A stretch of 64,000 bases of DNA, from contig NZ_QREM01000007.1 in the NCBI RefSeq assembly GCF_003353015.1, positions 708,171 to 772,170 of the forward strand. The letters run 5' to 3'. This DNA comes from Xanthomonas arboricola (GTDB lineage: Bacteria; Pseudomonadota; Gammaproteobacteria; Xanthomonadales; Xanthomonadaceae). A model generated the notes under the pieces. The model had not been told where the DNA came from. It made no database searches and was given only the letters and a program-made list of their open reading frames with translations. This document shows positions 8,577 to 19,340 of this stretch, piece by piece. Within the stretch, counting starts at the first letter, position 1. Each line of letters opens with the position of its first letter. The translations under genes were made by a program, and so were the position numbers.

Positions 8577-9806
8577 ATGAAAGTGCGCGCTTCCGGCTCC
8601 AACCCAAACCGTCTGGCGCTACTGCCCCTCCTGGCCCTGCCCTGTATGGCAACCGCGGCAACCCAGCGCGGTGACGTGATCAGCAGTCGCGTACTGACCA
8701 CCTTCACCAGCACTCAGATCGCCAAGCAACTGGGCAAACAGCGCGATGCTCCGCCGCCACGCTGCAACGTCAGCGTGGCGGAAATCGTCTACGCCACCGT
8801 CGGCGTCCATGACGAGCCCACCACCGCCTCCGCCGCCGTCCTGATCCCCTCCGGCATCAACTGTCCGACGTCGTATCCGTTGCTGGGATGGGGACAGGGC
8901 GCGCAGTTGCAGAGGGCCAGCTCACAGGCACAAGGGTTCCGCGCATCGCGCGGCAACCACGAGGTGATCAGCCAATTTGCGGCACAAGGCTATGCGGTCG
9001 TGGGCACCGACTATCTGGGTATTGGCAAGTCGGCCTATCCCTTCGCGCCCCATCTTCAAGCTGCCCCTGAAGCCAGCGCCATCGTGGACGCGCTACGCGC
9101 CGCGCGTGTCCTGCTTGCACAGCAGCATGCGCCGCTTTCGGGCAAGGTCATGCTCTCCGGTTTTTCCAGTGGTGCCCACGCCGTGATGGCTGCCCAACGC
9201 GAGATCGAGCTGCACCTGTCCAGCGAATTCAACCTGGTCGCAAGTGGTCCTATCTCCGGGCCCTATTCCCTCTCCAAGACCGTGCTGAAAAACTGGGGCG
9301 GCCCCAAGGCCGAGGGACTCAATACGCTCACGCTCGTACTCAACACCTTTACCTTGATCGGCATGCAGCACACCTACTCCAATCTCTACACGACACCCAT
9401 GCAGGTGTTTCAGCAGCCATTGGCGAACAAGGTCGAGAGTCTGTTCCCCGGGAAATTCGATGCGATCACGCTTGGGCTCGAACAACTGACCGACGTCAAG
9501 GACGTGTTTCAGCCGGAGTTCGCGCGCGATGTCGTCAGCAACGCCAAAAACGCATTCATCAAAGACCTCATGCGCAACGATCTGGTCAATTGGACCCCGC
9601 GCACGCCCACCTTGCTGTGCGGGGTGCAGGACGACAATGTGGTGCCATTCAGCGTTGCGCAAGAGTCGCTGGCCGACTTCAAGCGCAATGGCAGCAATCA
9701 GGTGAAACTCGTTGCCGTGACATCTGGCGCATTTTTTCCACACGGTGCCAGCAAGGCGCCCTGCATGGCTGCAGTGCGCACCCAGCTGTTGGACAAGCAG
9801 CGTTGA
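8577..9806 (+). CDS. Secreted alpha/beta-hydrolase, secretory-lipase (LIP) family
   Basis: A 409-residue predicted exported hydrolase. The ATG at 8577 gives MKVRASGSNPNRLALLPLL with a signal peptide ending near ATAA at about residue 28. The fold is alpha/beta hydrolase: the nucleophile elbow GFSSGAH (about residues 200-206), an oxyanion-region GWGQG, a candidate acid in GVQDDNVVPF and a candidate His in FFPHGAS near the C-terminus. These features and the length fit the LIP family of lipases/esterases; the natural substrate cannot be read from sequence. It stands alone with a strong terminator downstream. Its GC content looks slightly lower than that of its neighbours. Confidence 0.8.
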   Translation: MKVRASGSNPNRLALLPLLALPCMATAATQRGDVISSRVLTTFTSTQIAKQLGKQRDAPPPRCNVSVAEIVYATVGVHDEPTTASAAVLIPSGINCPTSYPLLGWGQGAQLQRASSQAQGFRASRGNHEVISQFAAQGYAVVGTDYLGIGKSAYPFAPHLQAAPEASAIVDALRAARVLLAQQHAPLSGKVMLSGFSSGAHAVMAAQREIELHLSSEFNLVASGPISGPYSLSKTVLKNWGGPKAEGLNTLTLVLNTFTLIGMQHTYSNLYTTPMQVFQQPLANKVESLFPGKFDAITLGLEQLTDVKDVFQPEFARDVVSNAKNAFIKDLMRNDLVNWTPRTPTLLCGVQDDNVVPFSVAQESLADFKRNGSNQVKLVAVTSGAFFPHGASKAPCMAAVRTQLLDKQR

Positions 9807-9960
9807 ACATACCGCGCGTGCAACCTGCGGTTGGAGGAAGGAATGCGCGTCCACGCACGAGCGATGATCCAGTACCGGGCACGCGCAAGCGCGGTCCTTC
9901 GGGTCGGGCTTGCTCGGAAATCGAGGAAACGCCCTGGAACGCCAGCGATTGAAGCGACGA

Positions 9961-9995
9961 CACGAAAAAACCGCGCACTGCGCGGTTTTTTCGTG
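9961..9995. terminator. Bidirectional Rho-independent terminator
   Basis: A 15-base perfect stem, CACGAAAAAACCGCG paired with its inverse, around the loop CACTG. An A-tract before and a T-tract after the GC core make it work on both strands. It separates the plus-strand lipase gene from the minus-strand secF at the end of the sec operon. Confidence 0.92.
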
Positions 9996-10015
9996 GTTGC
10001 ACAGCAGTCAGCAAA

Positions 10016-10984
10016 TTAAGGACGGCGCGCCAGCGCCTCCACGTCCTTGGCCTTGGGCAGCAGATCCTGCTTGGTGACGGCAAACGGCCCGATGCTCAGC
10101 ATCGGCACGGCCACGATCACCGAGGAGATCACCACGATCACCGCACCGATCATGTGCGTCTCGGCCAGGCCTTCCATCGACTCGCCGCCGTAGATGTACA
10201 GCGCCAGTGCCGACAGGAAGAACATCACCGCGGTGATCACCGTGCGCGAGAGCGTCTGGTTGATCGAGCGGTTCAGCACTTCCAGCGGCTCCACCCGCAA
10301 CGCGCGGAAATTCTCGCGCACGCGGTCGAACACCACGATGATGTCGTTGATCGCAAAGCCCATCACCGACAACAGGCCGGCCAGCACGGTCAGGTCGAAC
10401 TCGCGGCCGGTCAGCGACACGAAGGCCACGGTGACCAGCAGGTCGAACAAGGCGGTCAGGCTGGCGACCACCGCGAACTTCCACTCGAAGCGGAAGGCGA
10501 TGTAGATCAGAAAGCCCACCAGCATGAACACCGTGGCGTACACGCCGTTCAAGGCCAGGTCCTTGCCGACCTGCGGGCCGACGAATTCGCCCGGCTGCAC
10601 GGTGGCAGGGTTCTGCGCGGTGCTGACGGCCTTGCGCACTTCTTCGGCCACGCTGCTGGCGGCATCGTCGCGGTTGTTGTGCTGCTCGCGCGCCTGCAGG
10701 CGGATCATCACTTCGTTGCCGCCGCGTGCGTTCTGCACCTGGGCGTTCTCGAAGCCGGCCTTGGCCAGCTGCTCGCGCACCTGGTCCACGTCCACGGTCT
10801 TCTGGAACGAGGTCTGCACCAGCGTGCCGCCGGTGAATTCCAGCGCGTAGTTGAAGCCCTTGCCGACGATGACGCCGACCGAGGCCACCGCGATCACCAG
10901 CATCAGGAGCAGCACCGGCTTGCGCAGGCGCATGAAGTCGATCTTGGTGTCGTTGGGAATGAGATGGAGCGGGAACAATTTCAT
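10016..10984 (-). CDS. secF: Protein translocase subunit SecF
   Basis: A 322-residue inner-membrane subunit of the SecDF-YajC complex, which uses the proton-motive force to help SecYEG pull secreted proteins out. There is an N-terminal membrane helix (LLLMLVIAVASVGVIVG), the periplasmic P1 domain start FTGGTLVQTSF, and five further helices in the C-terminal half with the family signature VMGFAINDIIVVFDRVREN near residue 210. The length is normal. It is the last gene of queA-tgt-yajC-secD-secF, 111 bases after secD, and ends at the strong terminator 9961-9995. Confidence 0.97.
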   Translation of the reverse strand: MKLFPLHLIPNDTKIDFMRLRKPVLLLMLVIAVASVGVIVGKGFNYALEFTGGTLVQTSFQKTVDVDQVREQLAKAGFENAQVQNARGGNEVMIRLQAREQHNNRDDAASSVAEEVRKAVSTAQNPATVQPGEFVGPQVGKDLALNGVYATVFMLVGFLIYIAFRFEWKFAVVASLTALFDLLVTVAFVSLTGREFDLTVLAGLLSVMGFAINDIIVVFDRVRENFRALRVEPLEVLNRSINQTLSRTVITAVMFFLSALALYIYGGESMEGLAETHMIGAVIVVISSVIVAVPMLSIGPFAVTKQDLLPKAKDVEALARRP

Positions 10985-11056
10985 GGAAAAGATCTTCCGT
11001 TTAGACGTTGCGCACCCTCAAGGCGCGCAACGCTTGCGAAGGGATTCATCGCCCGC

Positions 11057-11076
11057 CCCTGCAGCGCGCTGCAGGG
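11057..11076. repeat. Perfect 20-base palindrome between secD and secF
   Basis: The sequence from CCCTGCAGCG to its exact inverse is a perfect palindrome in the 111-base secD-secF gap. In RNA it would make a tight GC hairpin that could modulate secF expression or stabilise the upstream message. Function is unproven. Confidence 0.6.
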
Positions 11077-11095
11077 ACGAGGCCGGGCTCGCATC

Positions 11096-12940
11096 TCAGA
11101 TGGCGACGGTCTTCAGCTTCTTGCGGCGGCCATAGATCAGCACCGCCAGCGCACGCGACACGGTGATCGCGGTGAACATCGAGGCGAAGATACCGATCAT
11201 CATGGTCAGCGCGAAGCCCTTCAACGGGCCGGTGCCGAACGCGTACAGGGCCACCGCCACGATCAGGCCGGTGAGGTTGGCGTCCAGGATGGTGCCGCCG
11301 GCCTTTTCGTAACCGGCAGCAATCGCCGATTTGGCCGGCACGCCCAGGCGCAGCTCCTCGCGGATACGCTCGTTGATCAGCACGTTGGCGTCCACCGACA
11401 GGCCCACCGACAGCGCCAGGCCGGCAAAGCCCGGCAGCGTCATGGTGGCACCGAACAAGGACATCACCGCCACCACGATCAGCAGGTTGAACAGCAGCGC
11501 CACCGAGGTGATCGCGCCGAACACGCGGTAGTAGATGGTGAAGAACACCAGCGTGAACAGGAACGAGTAGATCACTGCGGTAACACCGCGCTCCACGTTC
11601 TCCGCGCCCAGGCTCGGGCCGATCACGTATTCCTCGACAAAATCCATCGGCGCGGCCAGCGAGCCGGATTTCAGCAGCTTGGCCAGGTTTTCGGCCTCGG
11701 TCTTTTCCAGCCCGGTGGTCTGGAAGTTCTTGCCGAACACGCCGGCAATGCGGGTCGGCGACAAGGCTTCTTCCTTGACCCGCACGCTGCGCACTTCCTT
11801 GCCGTCGACCATGGTCACGGTGGGGATGCGCTCGATGTAGACCACCGACATCAGCTTGCCGACGTTGGCGCTGGTGTAGTCGAGCATGCGCTGGCCGGCG
11901 ACGTTGTTGAGCGTCACCGCCACCGCCGGCATGCCGTTCTGGTCGGTACTGACGCTGGCGCTGACCATCTGGTCGCCGGTCACCAACGCGCGCTTGTTGA
12001 GCAGCACCGGTGCGCCGGTATCGCGCACGCGGTAGACCTTGGCTTCGGGCGGGATGCTGCCGCTGCGCACGGCGTCTTCGGCATTGCCTTCGACCACCGC
12101 GCGGAATTCCAGCGAGGCGGTGGCACCGATCAGGCGCTTGGCCTCGGCGGTGTCCTGCAGGCCGGGCAGTTCGACCACGATGCGGTCTTCGCCCTGGCGC
12201 TGGATGGTCGGTTCGGACACGCCCAGCGCGTTGACACGGTTGCGCAAGGTGGTGAGGTTCTGCTCGATCGCGCCGCTGGCGATCTGCTTGAGTTCGGCCT
12301 CGGGCACCTTCACCGAGATGTTCTGGCCGCTGATGTCGTAGGTCAGCGTCGGCTGCGACTTGGCCAGCGCGGTGCGCGCGGCGTCGGCGCTGGCGCCTTC
12401 GCTCAGGCTGACCTGGATGCTGTTGTCGCCGCGACGCTCGACCGAGCGATAGGCGATACGGCCGTCGCGCAGCGTGGTGCGGATGTCTTCGGCAAAGCCG
12501 TCCAGGCGCTTTTCCAGCGCGGCCTTCTGGTCCACCTGCATGGCGAAGTGCACGCCGCCGACCAGGTCCAGGCCCAGCACCATCGGGCGGCCGCCCAGCT
12601 TGGCCAGCCAGTCCGGCACGGTCGAGGCCAGGTTCAGCGCCACCGTGTAGTTCTCGCCCAGTTGCTGGCGCAGCACGTCGTTGGCGCGGGTCTGTGCCTG
12701 CAGGCTGGGCAGGCGCACCATCAGGCTGTCGCCCTCCCGGGTGACGGCCTTGGGCGTGATGCCGGCGGCCTTGAGGTCGGCGTCGATGCGGCTGCGCAAG
12801 GCGTCGTCCAGCTGGGCACCGCGGCTGGCGGTGATCTGCACGGACGGGTCCTTCTGGTAGATGTTGGGCAACGCGTACAACGCGCTGACCGCCAGCACCA
12901 GCAGGATCAGGAAATACTTCCAGCGAGGAAATTCGAGCAT
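11096..12940 (-). CDS. secD: Protein translocase subunit SecD
   Basis: A 614-residue inner-membrane partner of SecF. The ATG at 12940 gives MLEFPRWKYFLILLVLAVSAL, a first membrane helix, followed by a large periplasmic region starting with the conserved GLDLVGGVHFAMQVD and a C-terminal five-helix RND-like domain carrying LSVGLSVDANVLINERIREE, in which the conserved Asp is implicated in proton coupling. The length is normal for the family. It follows yajC by 187 bases; that gap contains a 14-base-stem hairpin. Confidence 0.97.
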   Translation of the reverse strand: MLEFPRWKYFLILLVLAVSALYALPNIYQKDPSVQITASRGAQLDDALRSRIDADLKAAGITPKAVTREGDSLMVRLPSLQAQTRANDVLRQQLGENYTVALNLASTVPDWLAKLGGRPMVLGLDLVGGVHFAMQVDQKAALEKRLDGFAEDIRTTLRDGRIAYRSVERRGDNSIQVSLSEGASADAARTALAKSQPTLTYDISGQNISVKVPEAELKQIASGAIEQNLTTLRNRVNALGVSEPTIQRQGEDRIVVELPGLQDTAEAKRLIGATASLEFRAVVEGNAEDAVRSGSIPPEAKVYRVRDTGAPVLLNKRALVTGDQMVSASVSTDQNGMPAVAVTLNNVAGQRMLDYTSANVGKLMSVVYIERIPTVTMVDGKEVRSVRVKEEALSPTRIAGVFGKNFQTTGLEKTEAENLAKLLKSGSLAAPMDFVEEYVIGPSLGAENVERGVTAVIYSFLFTLVFFTIYYRVFGAITSVALLFNLLIVVAVMSLFGATMTLPGFAGLALSVGLSVDANVLINERIREELRLGVPAKSAIAAGYEKAGGTILDANLTGLIVAVALYAFGTGPLKGFALTMMIGIFASMFTAITVSRALAVLIYGRRKKLKTVAI

Positions 12941-13081
12941 TGCGACAGTCCCGCGCGACACCATCCCGGCGACGCGCCTAGCAGTGAAAACGACGTCCAG
13001 CGGCCAATACAACGTCGCCGGCGGTCGTCAGGTGGATGCGGCGGCGCGCGCGGGCCGGAGCGGAGCGCGCCGGTCCCAGGC

Positions 13082-13115
13082 ACCGCTGCGCCCACCTGAC
13101 AGTGGGCGCAGCGGT
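13082..13115. repeat. Perfect 14-base-stem hairpin between yajC and secD
   Basis: ACCGCTGCGCCCAC and its exact inverse flank a 6-base loop, 12-46 bases after the yajC stop in the direction of transcription. No T-tract follows on the minus strand, so it is more likely an attenuator or mRNA-processing/stability hairpin than a full terminator. Confidence 0.6.
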
Positions 13116-13127
13116 TTGGCTTGCCGC

Positions 13128-13481
13128 TTAGTTGGCAGACTTCAGCGTGCCCTTGGGCAGCACGTGGCCCACGGCACTCTTCTGCACGCGGATGCGCACG
13201 TTATCGGCCACTTCCACGGTGATGAAGTTGTCGCCGATGTCGGTGATCACGCCCGCCACGCCGCCGGAGGTGATGACTTCGTCACCGCGCGCCAGCTTGT
13301 CCAGCAGCGACTTGTGCTCCTTCTGGCGCTTCATCTGCGGGCGGATCATCAGGAAGTACATGACCGCGATCAGGATGATCGGCAACGCGAAGGTGGACAG
13401 GCCGCCCATCGGGCCGGGCGCCGGCGCGCCGCCGGTGGCCTGCGCCTGGGCGACGGGGATCAGGAAATCGAGCAGATTCAT
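13128..13481 (-). CDS. yajC: Preprotein translocase accessory subunit YajC
   Basis: A 117-residue small membrane protein of the SecDF-YajC complex. One transmembrane helix (LPIILIAVMYFLMIRP, about residues 32-48) is preceded by a short Gly/Pro/Ala-rich N-terminus and followed by the cytoplasmic domain with the family-typical MKRQKEHKSLLDKLARGDEV, split here over one helix, and ITSGGVAGVI. It sits between tgt and secD in the conserved gammaproteobacterial order. Confidence 0.96.
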   Translation of the reverse strand: MNLLDFLIPVAQAQATGGAPAPGPMGGLSTFALPIILIAVMYFLMIRPQMKRQKEHKSLLDKLARGDEVITSGGVAGVITDIGDNFITVEVADNVRIRVQKSAVGHVLPKGTLKSAN

Positions 13482-13613
13482 TCAGTGCGTCCTAGTTTTG
13501 GTGCCAGCGCGCCAACCGGCCCGCTCGCTATTCAGGTACCGCCGGAGCGGAACAGCCAGGAATTATGCCATGCAGGTTCCCAACCGTCCGCGCAAGGGCG
13601 CCGACGGCCGGTT

Positions 13614-14860
<1,247 letters not shown>

Positions 14861-16004
14861 TGCTCCACAGCAACATCGCATCGCCGTAGGAAAAGAAGCG
14901 ATAACGCTGTTCGATGGCGTGGTGATAGGCGGCGAAGATGCGCTCGCGGCCAGCGAAGGCCGAGACCATCATCATCAGGGTGCTTTCGGGCAGATGGAAG
15001 TTGGTGACCATCGCATCGACGCTGCGGATGCGGTAGCCGGGCAGGATGAAGATCTGGGTTTCGCCGGCAAACGGCAGCAACTCGCCCTCGGGCGCGGCCT
15101 CGGTGATGCGCCAGGCGCTTTCCAGCGAGCGCACCACGGTGGTGCCCACAGCGATGACGCGGCCGCCACGGGCGCGCGTGCGGCGCACCTGCTCGACCAG
15201 CGCGGCGCCGACGTTGAGCCACTCGGTGTGCATCACGTGCTGCTCGAGGCTGTCCACCCGCACCGGCTGGAAGGTGCCGGCACCCACGTGCAGGGTGACA
15301 TGGCCGAACTCCACACCGCGCTCGCGCAGCCGTGCCAGCAACGCCTCGTCGAAATGCAGGCCGGCGGTGGGCGCGGCCACCGCGCCGACTTCGCGCGCGA
15401 ACACGGTCTGGTAGCGCTCGCGGTCTTCCACTCCCGGCTCGCGCCGGATGTACGGCGGCAGCGGCAGGCGCCCGGCTTCCAGCAGCCAGTGCTCCAGCGG
15501 CGTGGGGATCTCGAAGCGCAGCAGGTAAAACTCGCCGTCGCGGCCCAGCACCTCGGCCTGGCCGCCGGCATCCAGCGCGATCCAACTGCCTGCCTTGGGC
15601 GATTTGCTGGCGCCGATCTGCACCCGCGCCTGCCGCTCGCCCAGCAGGCGCTCGATCAGGATCTCCACCCGCCCGCCGCTGGCCTTCTGCCCGAACAGCC
15701 GTGCCGGGATCACCCGGGTATCGTTGAAGATCAGCAGATCGCCCGGCTGCAGCAACTCGGGCAGATCCCGCACCTGGCGGTCGACCAGCGCCTGCGGCGA
15801 CGGCGGCACCACCAGCAGGCGGCTGGCCGCGCGCTCGGCCAACGGCGCCTGGGCGATCAGCTCGTCGGGTAGGTCGTAATGGAAATCGGACTTCTTCAAG
15901 GCGTGGCGGTACAGCGGTTTGGGGGCGCTAGTTTAGCGGGACATGCTGAGGCAGGTTTGGCGGGCTTTTCCTCCCAGCAAACAAGACCTGCGGAGGTAGC
16001 AGAT

Positions 16005-16137
16005 CCTTCTCCCGCCGGGAGAAGGTGGCGCGCAGCGCCGGATGAGGGTACGAGCGAAGCCTCATGGAGTTGAAATGACACATGGGCTTCGCCCCGTACC
16101 CTCACCCCAACCCCTCTCCCGGGGGGAGAGGGGCTTT
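16005..16137. repeat. Composite palindromic intergenic element (copy A)
   Basis: Two short GC hairpins, CCTTCTCCCGCCGGGAGAAGG-like (16005-16025) and CCCCTCTCCC/GGGAGAGGGG (16111-16133), bracket a region with GGCGCGCAGCGCCGGATGAG and GTACCCTCACCCCAACCCC. The same modules occur in reverse order at 25416-25527 and partly at 35262-35303. It is a mobile-looking, non-coding repeat lying downstream of lrp and upstream of queA. Confidence 0.8.
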
Positions 16138-16203
16138 GCTAGCTCCCGAATCATGGCTCTTACGATTCCCAATTCACGATTTCCGATTTCCGATTTCCGC
16201 CCC

Positions 16204-16635
16204 TCACCGCTCGAACTTCGTTGACAGAATGATCGACGTGGTCGTGCGCTCCACGCCGTCGATCGCGCCGATGGCGTCGGTGAGCACGTCCATCTCGTTG
16301 ACGCCGCCGACCACGCCCAGGGCGATCAGGTCGTAGGCGCCGCTGACCGAGTGCAGCAGGCGCACCTGCGGGATGTCGCGCAGCGCCTTGACCACGGCAG
16401 GCATCTTCTTGGGCAGCACGGTGATCAGGATGTGCGCGCGGATGCGGCCCTGTTCGTAGGCGTCGTGGGTGCGCACGGTATAGCCGCTGATCACCCCGTC
16501 GCGCTCGAGTTTGTCGATCCGGCTCTGCACGGTGGTGCGCGACAGCCCGAGCCGGCGCGCAATCTGCGCGGTGGAGGCGCGCGCGTCCTCGCGCAACAGC
16601 GACAGCAGGCGTTCGTCGGAGGGAGTGATTTTCAC
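16204..16635 (-). CDS. Lrp/AsnC-family transcriptional regulator
   Basis: A 143-residue feast/famine regulator. Residues about 6-60 hold the AsnC-type helix-turn-helix (TAQIARRLGLSRTTVQSRID) and residues about 68-140 the RAM ligand-binding domain (ILITVLPKKMPAVVKAL through HSVSGAYDLIAL). It is divergent from a class III aminotransferase, 121 bases apart, an arrangement in which Lrp proteins commonly control the adjacent amino-acid enzyme and themselves in response to an amino acid. The specific ligand cannot be deduced. Confidence 0.92.
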   Translation of the reverse strand: MKITPSDERLLSLLREDARASTAQIARRLGLSRTTVQSRIDKLERDGVISGYTVRTHDAYEQGRIRAHILITVLPKKMPAVVKALRDIPQVRLLHSVSGAYDLIALGVVGGVNEMDVLTDAIGAIDGVERTTTSIILSTKFER

Positions 16636-16694
16636 TTTTGCCCAAATGGTTCGGCGATTCGACGAAAATACCCGACTTCCTGCCCGGATTCACG

Positions 16695-16723
16695 CTGCCA
16701 ACCGCCGATCTTCTGCCGATAAT
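16695..16723 (+). promoter_or_regulatory. Candidate promoter of the aminotransferase gene
   Basis: CTGCCA (16695-16700) and GATAAT (16718-16723) are spaced by 17 bases, with the start codon 34 bases after the -10. They lie in the divergent lrp-aminotransferase gap, where Lrp would be expected to bind. No clear Lrp box was identified. Confidence 0.4.
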
Positions 16724-16756
16724 AGGAAGGGAACGCCACCTTGCAGGAGATGCGCC

Positions 16757-18253
16757 ATGTCCGTCCTCGCCCCGCTCGCCCCGCTGCGTACCCACGCCGG
16801 CCGCCGCCTGACCGATGGCCTGGACGATGCCAGCATCGCGCGTCTGGCCGCCACGCACCCGGATCTCGCACACGCCATCGACGCGGCGGCCGCCGAGTAC
16901 GCGCAGGTGCGCGCGGAGGCCGCCGACCTGCTGGAGCTGGACGAAGACGCCCAGATCGGCGCGGTGCAGGACGGCTTCATCAATTTCTACGCCGACGATG
17001 CGGTGACCCCGTACGTGGCGCTGGCCGCGCGCGGCCCCTGGGTGATCACGCTCAAGGGCGCGGTGCTGTACGACGCCGGCGGCTACGGCATGCTCGGCTT
17101 CGGCCACACCCCCGCGCCGGTGCTGGAGGCGATGGCGCGTCCGCAGGTGATGGCCAACGTGATGACGCCGAGCCTGGCGCAGCGCCGGCTCGACCGCGCC
17201 CTACGCGCCGAGATCGGCCATACCCGTGGCGGCTGTCCGTTTGCACGCTTCATGTGTCTCAACTCGGGCTCCGAAGCGGTCGGCCTGGCTGCACGTATCG
17301 TCGATACCAACGCCAAGCTGCACACCGACCCGGGCGCGCGCCATGCCGGGGCCAGCATCAAGCGCCTGGTGGTCAAGGGCAGCTTCCATGGCCGCACCGA
17401 TCGGCCGGGCCTGTACTCCGATTCCAGCCGCAAGACCTATACCAAGTACCTGGCCAGCTACCGCGACGAAGACTCGGTGATCGCGATCGCGCCGTACGAC
17501 GTGGCGGCGCTGCAGCATGCCTTCGACGAGGCCGCGCGCAATCATTGGTTCATCGAGGCGGTGTTCCTGGAGCCGGTGATGGGCGAAGGCGACCCGGGCC
17601 GCGCACTGCCGGCCGAGTTCTACGCCGCCGCGCGCGAGCTGACCCGCCTGCACGGCAGCCTGCTGCTGGTGGATTCGATCCAGGCCGGCCTGCGCGCGCA
17701 CGGCGTGCTGTCGGTGGTGGACTACCCCGGTTTCGAGCAGCTCGACCCGCCGGATCTGGAAACCTATTCCAAGGCGCTCAATGCCGCGCAATACCCGCTG
17801 TCGGTGCTGGCGGTGACCGAACACGCCGCGCAGGTGTACCGCAAGGGCACCTACGGCAACACCATGACCACCAATCCGCGTGCGCTGGATGTCGCCTGCG
17901 CCACGCTGGCGTTGTTCACCCCGCAGGTGCGCGACAACATCCGCACCCGCGGCGCGCAGGCGATCGCCAAGCTGCAGGCACTGCAGTCTGCGCTGGGCGG
18001 CCTGATCACCAAGGTGCAGGGCACCGGGCTGCTGTTCTCCTGCGAGCTGGCGCCGCAGTTCAAGTGCTATGGCGCCGGCTCCACCGAGGAATGGCTGCGC
18101 CACCGCGGCGTCAACGTGATCCATGGCGGCGAGAATTCGCTGCGCTTCACTCCGCACTTTGCGATGGACGAAGACGAGCTGGACCTGTTGGTCGGATTGA
18201 TCGGGCGTGCGCTGAAGGAAGGCCCGCGCCAGAGCCAGGCCCAGGCGGCCTGA
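16757..18253 (+). CDS. Class III (ornithine/lysine-type) PLP-dependent aminotransferase
   Basis: A 498-residue fold-type I aminotransferase of class III. AGGAGA precedes the ATG at 16757. Visible motifs are the glycine-rich cofactor region CLNSGSEAVGLAAR, the His-containing KGSFHGRTDRPG, the Asp that binds the pyridine nitrogen in LLLVDSIQAGL, and the likely Schiff-base Lys near residue 339 (TYSKALNAAQYPLS). It is about 60-70 residues longer than ornithine aminotransferase, mainly at the N-terminus. The divergent Lrp regulator suggests an amino-acid substrate such as lysine or ornithine; this is inference. Confidence 0.85.
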   Translation: MSVLAPLAPLRTHAGRRLTDGLDDASIARLAATHPDLAHAIDAAAAEYAQVRAEAADLLELDEDAQIGAVQDGFINFYADDAVTPYVALAARGPWVITLKGAVLYDAGGYGMLGFGHTPAPVLEAMARPQVMANVMTPSLAQRRLDRALRAEIGHTRGGCPFARFMCLNSGSEAVGLAARIVDTNAKLHTDPGARHAGASIKRLVVKGSFHGRTDRPGLYSDSSRKTYTKYLASYRDEDSVIAIAPYDVAALQHAFDEAARNHWFIEAVFLEPVMGEGDPGRALPAEFYAAARELTRLHGSLLLVDSIQAGLRAHGVLSVVDYPGFEQLDPPDLETYSKALNAAQYPLSVLAVTEHAAQVYRKGTYGNTMTTNPRALDVACATLALFTPQVRDNIRTRGAQAIAKLQALQSALGGLITKVQGTGLLFSCELAPQFKCYGAGSTEEWLRHRGVNVIHGGENSLRFTPHFAMDEDELDLLVGLIGRALKEGPRQSQAQAA

Positions 18254-18524
18254 GACCACATCGGCAACCCTGGGCGGGCAGCCCTCGGGCGCTAGCCGAC
18301 AGCCCGCGGGAACGGCACTGCCCGAGCGATGCGCGCCGGATGCGCGCACCGGCCGCGCCTGTCGCGCCTGTCGCGCGGTGAGCGCGGCGATTCTGCGGGC
18401 TGCCTGACACCAGGGCGACGCAGGTAGCGGCTACGCGTTGCCGGGCGGACATGCGAGACGCCCGGCGCCCAACGCGCGCCCACGGGCGTCACGCGCTGCG
18501 GTCCGACGGCCGCACCCGTCCCGC

Positions 18525-19232
18525 TCAGATCGGCACGGCGCTCAGCTTGCGACGCAGGTAATTGGTCACCGCCCGGCGTGGCGACTTGCCGCGCCAGGAC
18601 GCCCAGCACAGATGCGAACCCACCGCGACCGCGCCGCCACGGTGGCCGAGCCCGAACCAGGTGCGATCCGGGTGGAACGCATCGCGCGCCGGAAATACGA
18701 TGCCGGCAAACTCGCCGGCATGTGCGTTGTAGAAACGCGTCAGGCCGCGCGGGCCGGAAATCATCGGAATCTGCCGATGGTCCTCCAGCGTCTCGGGCGC
18801 ATGCATGGTGAAGATGTGCTCGATGAAGGCGCGCCAGAACGGATGCCCTGCCTCCGAGCCGAGCACCGCATTGCCGATCTTGAACTGCTCGTTGCCGGGC
18901 GCGCCTTCTTCGATCGGCAACACGCATTGCTGCGCCAGCACGTCCGCGCCAAGCGTGCGCAGCAGCTTGTAGTCGGTGTCGAAATAGAACCCGCCATAGG
19001 TATGCATGTAGGCGCAGCGGGCGATGTCGGCCTTCATCACACCGAAGCGGATCGCTTCGTAGCGGTCGGCCAGTTCCGGAAAGGCGCGACGCATCAACGC
19101 GGAGTTGTCGGCGTCGTCCCAGACATGGCTGGTCCAGCCCGGCAGCAGCCGCTGCAGACGGGCCTGGATCTTGCGCTCTTCCCAGAGCAGGTGCTTGGTC
19201 GGCGCAGTGAGATGGAACACGTGGGGAATCAT
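18525..19232 (-). CDS. GT32-family glycosyltransferase (OCH1-like)
   Basis: A 235-residue glycosyltransferase. The ATG at 19232 gives MIPHVFHLTAPTK, typical of the DXD-sugar-binding/OCH1-like group. The catalytic D-x-D motif is FDTDYK near residues 85-87, after the conserved YMHTYGGFYFD. Enzymes of this family add hexoses to surface glycans; the acceptor is unknown. No membrane segment is apparent. It is a single gene whose upstream DNA is AT-rich and carries a perfect CRP/Clp-type site, so it may belong to the Clp regulon that controls exopolysaccharide and virulence genes in Xanthomonas. Confidence 0.85.
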   Translation of the reverse strand: MIPHVFHLTAPTKHLLWEERKIQARLQRLLPGWTSHVWDDADNSALMRRAFPELADRYEAIRFGVMKADIARCAYMHTYGGFYFDTDYKLLRTLGADVLAQQCVLPIEEGAPGNEQFKIGNAVLGSEAGHPFWRAFIEHIFTMHAPETLEDHRQIPMISGPRGLTRFYNAHAGEFAGIVFPARDAFHPDRTWFGLGHRGGAVAVGSHLCWASWRGKSPRRAVTNYLRRKLSAVPI

Positions 19233-19340
19233 GGGCGCTTCTCCGGGGGCTGGGGGAACCAGACCTCCACCGAAGCACCGCACCGAAGCCGGCTACCCGG
19301 ATGGAGCCCCGGTCAGCCATAACAGTAGTCGCATTATTAG

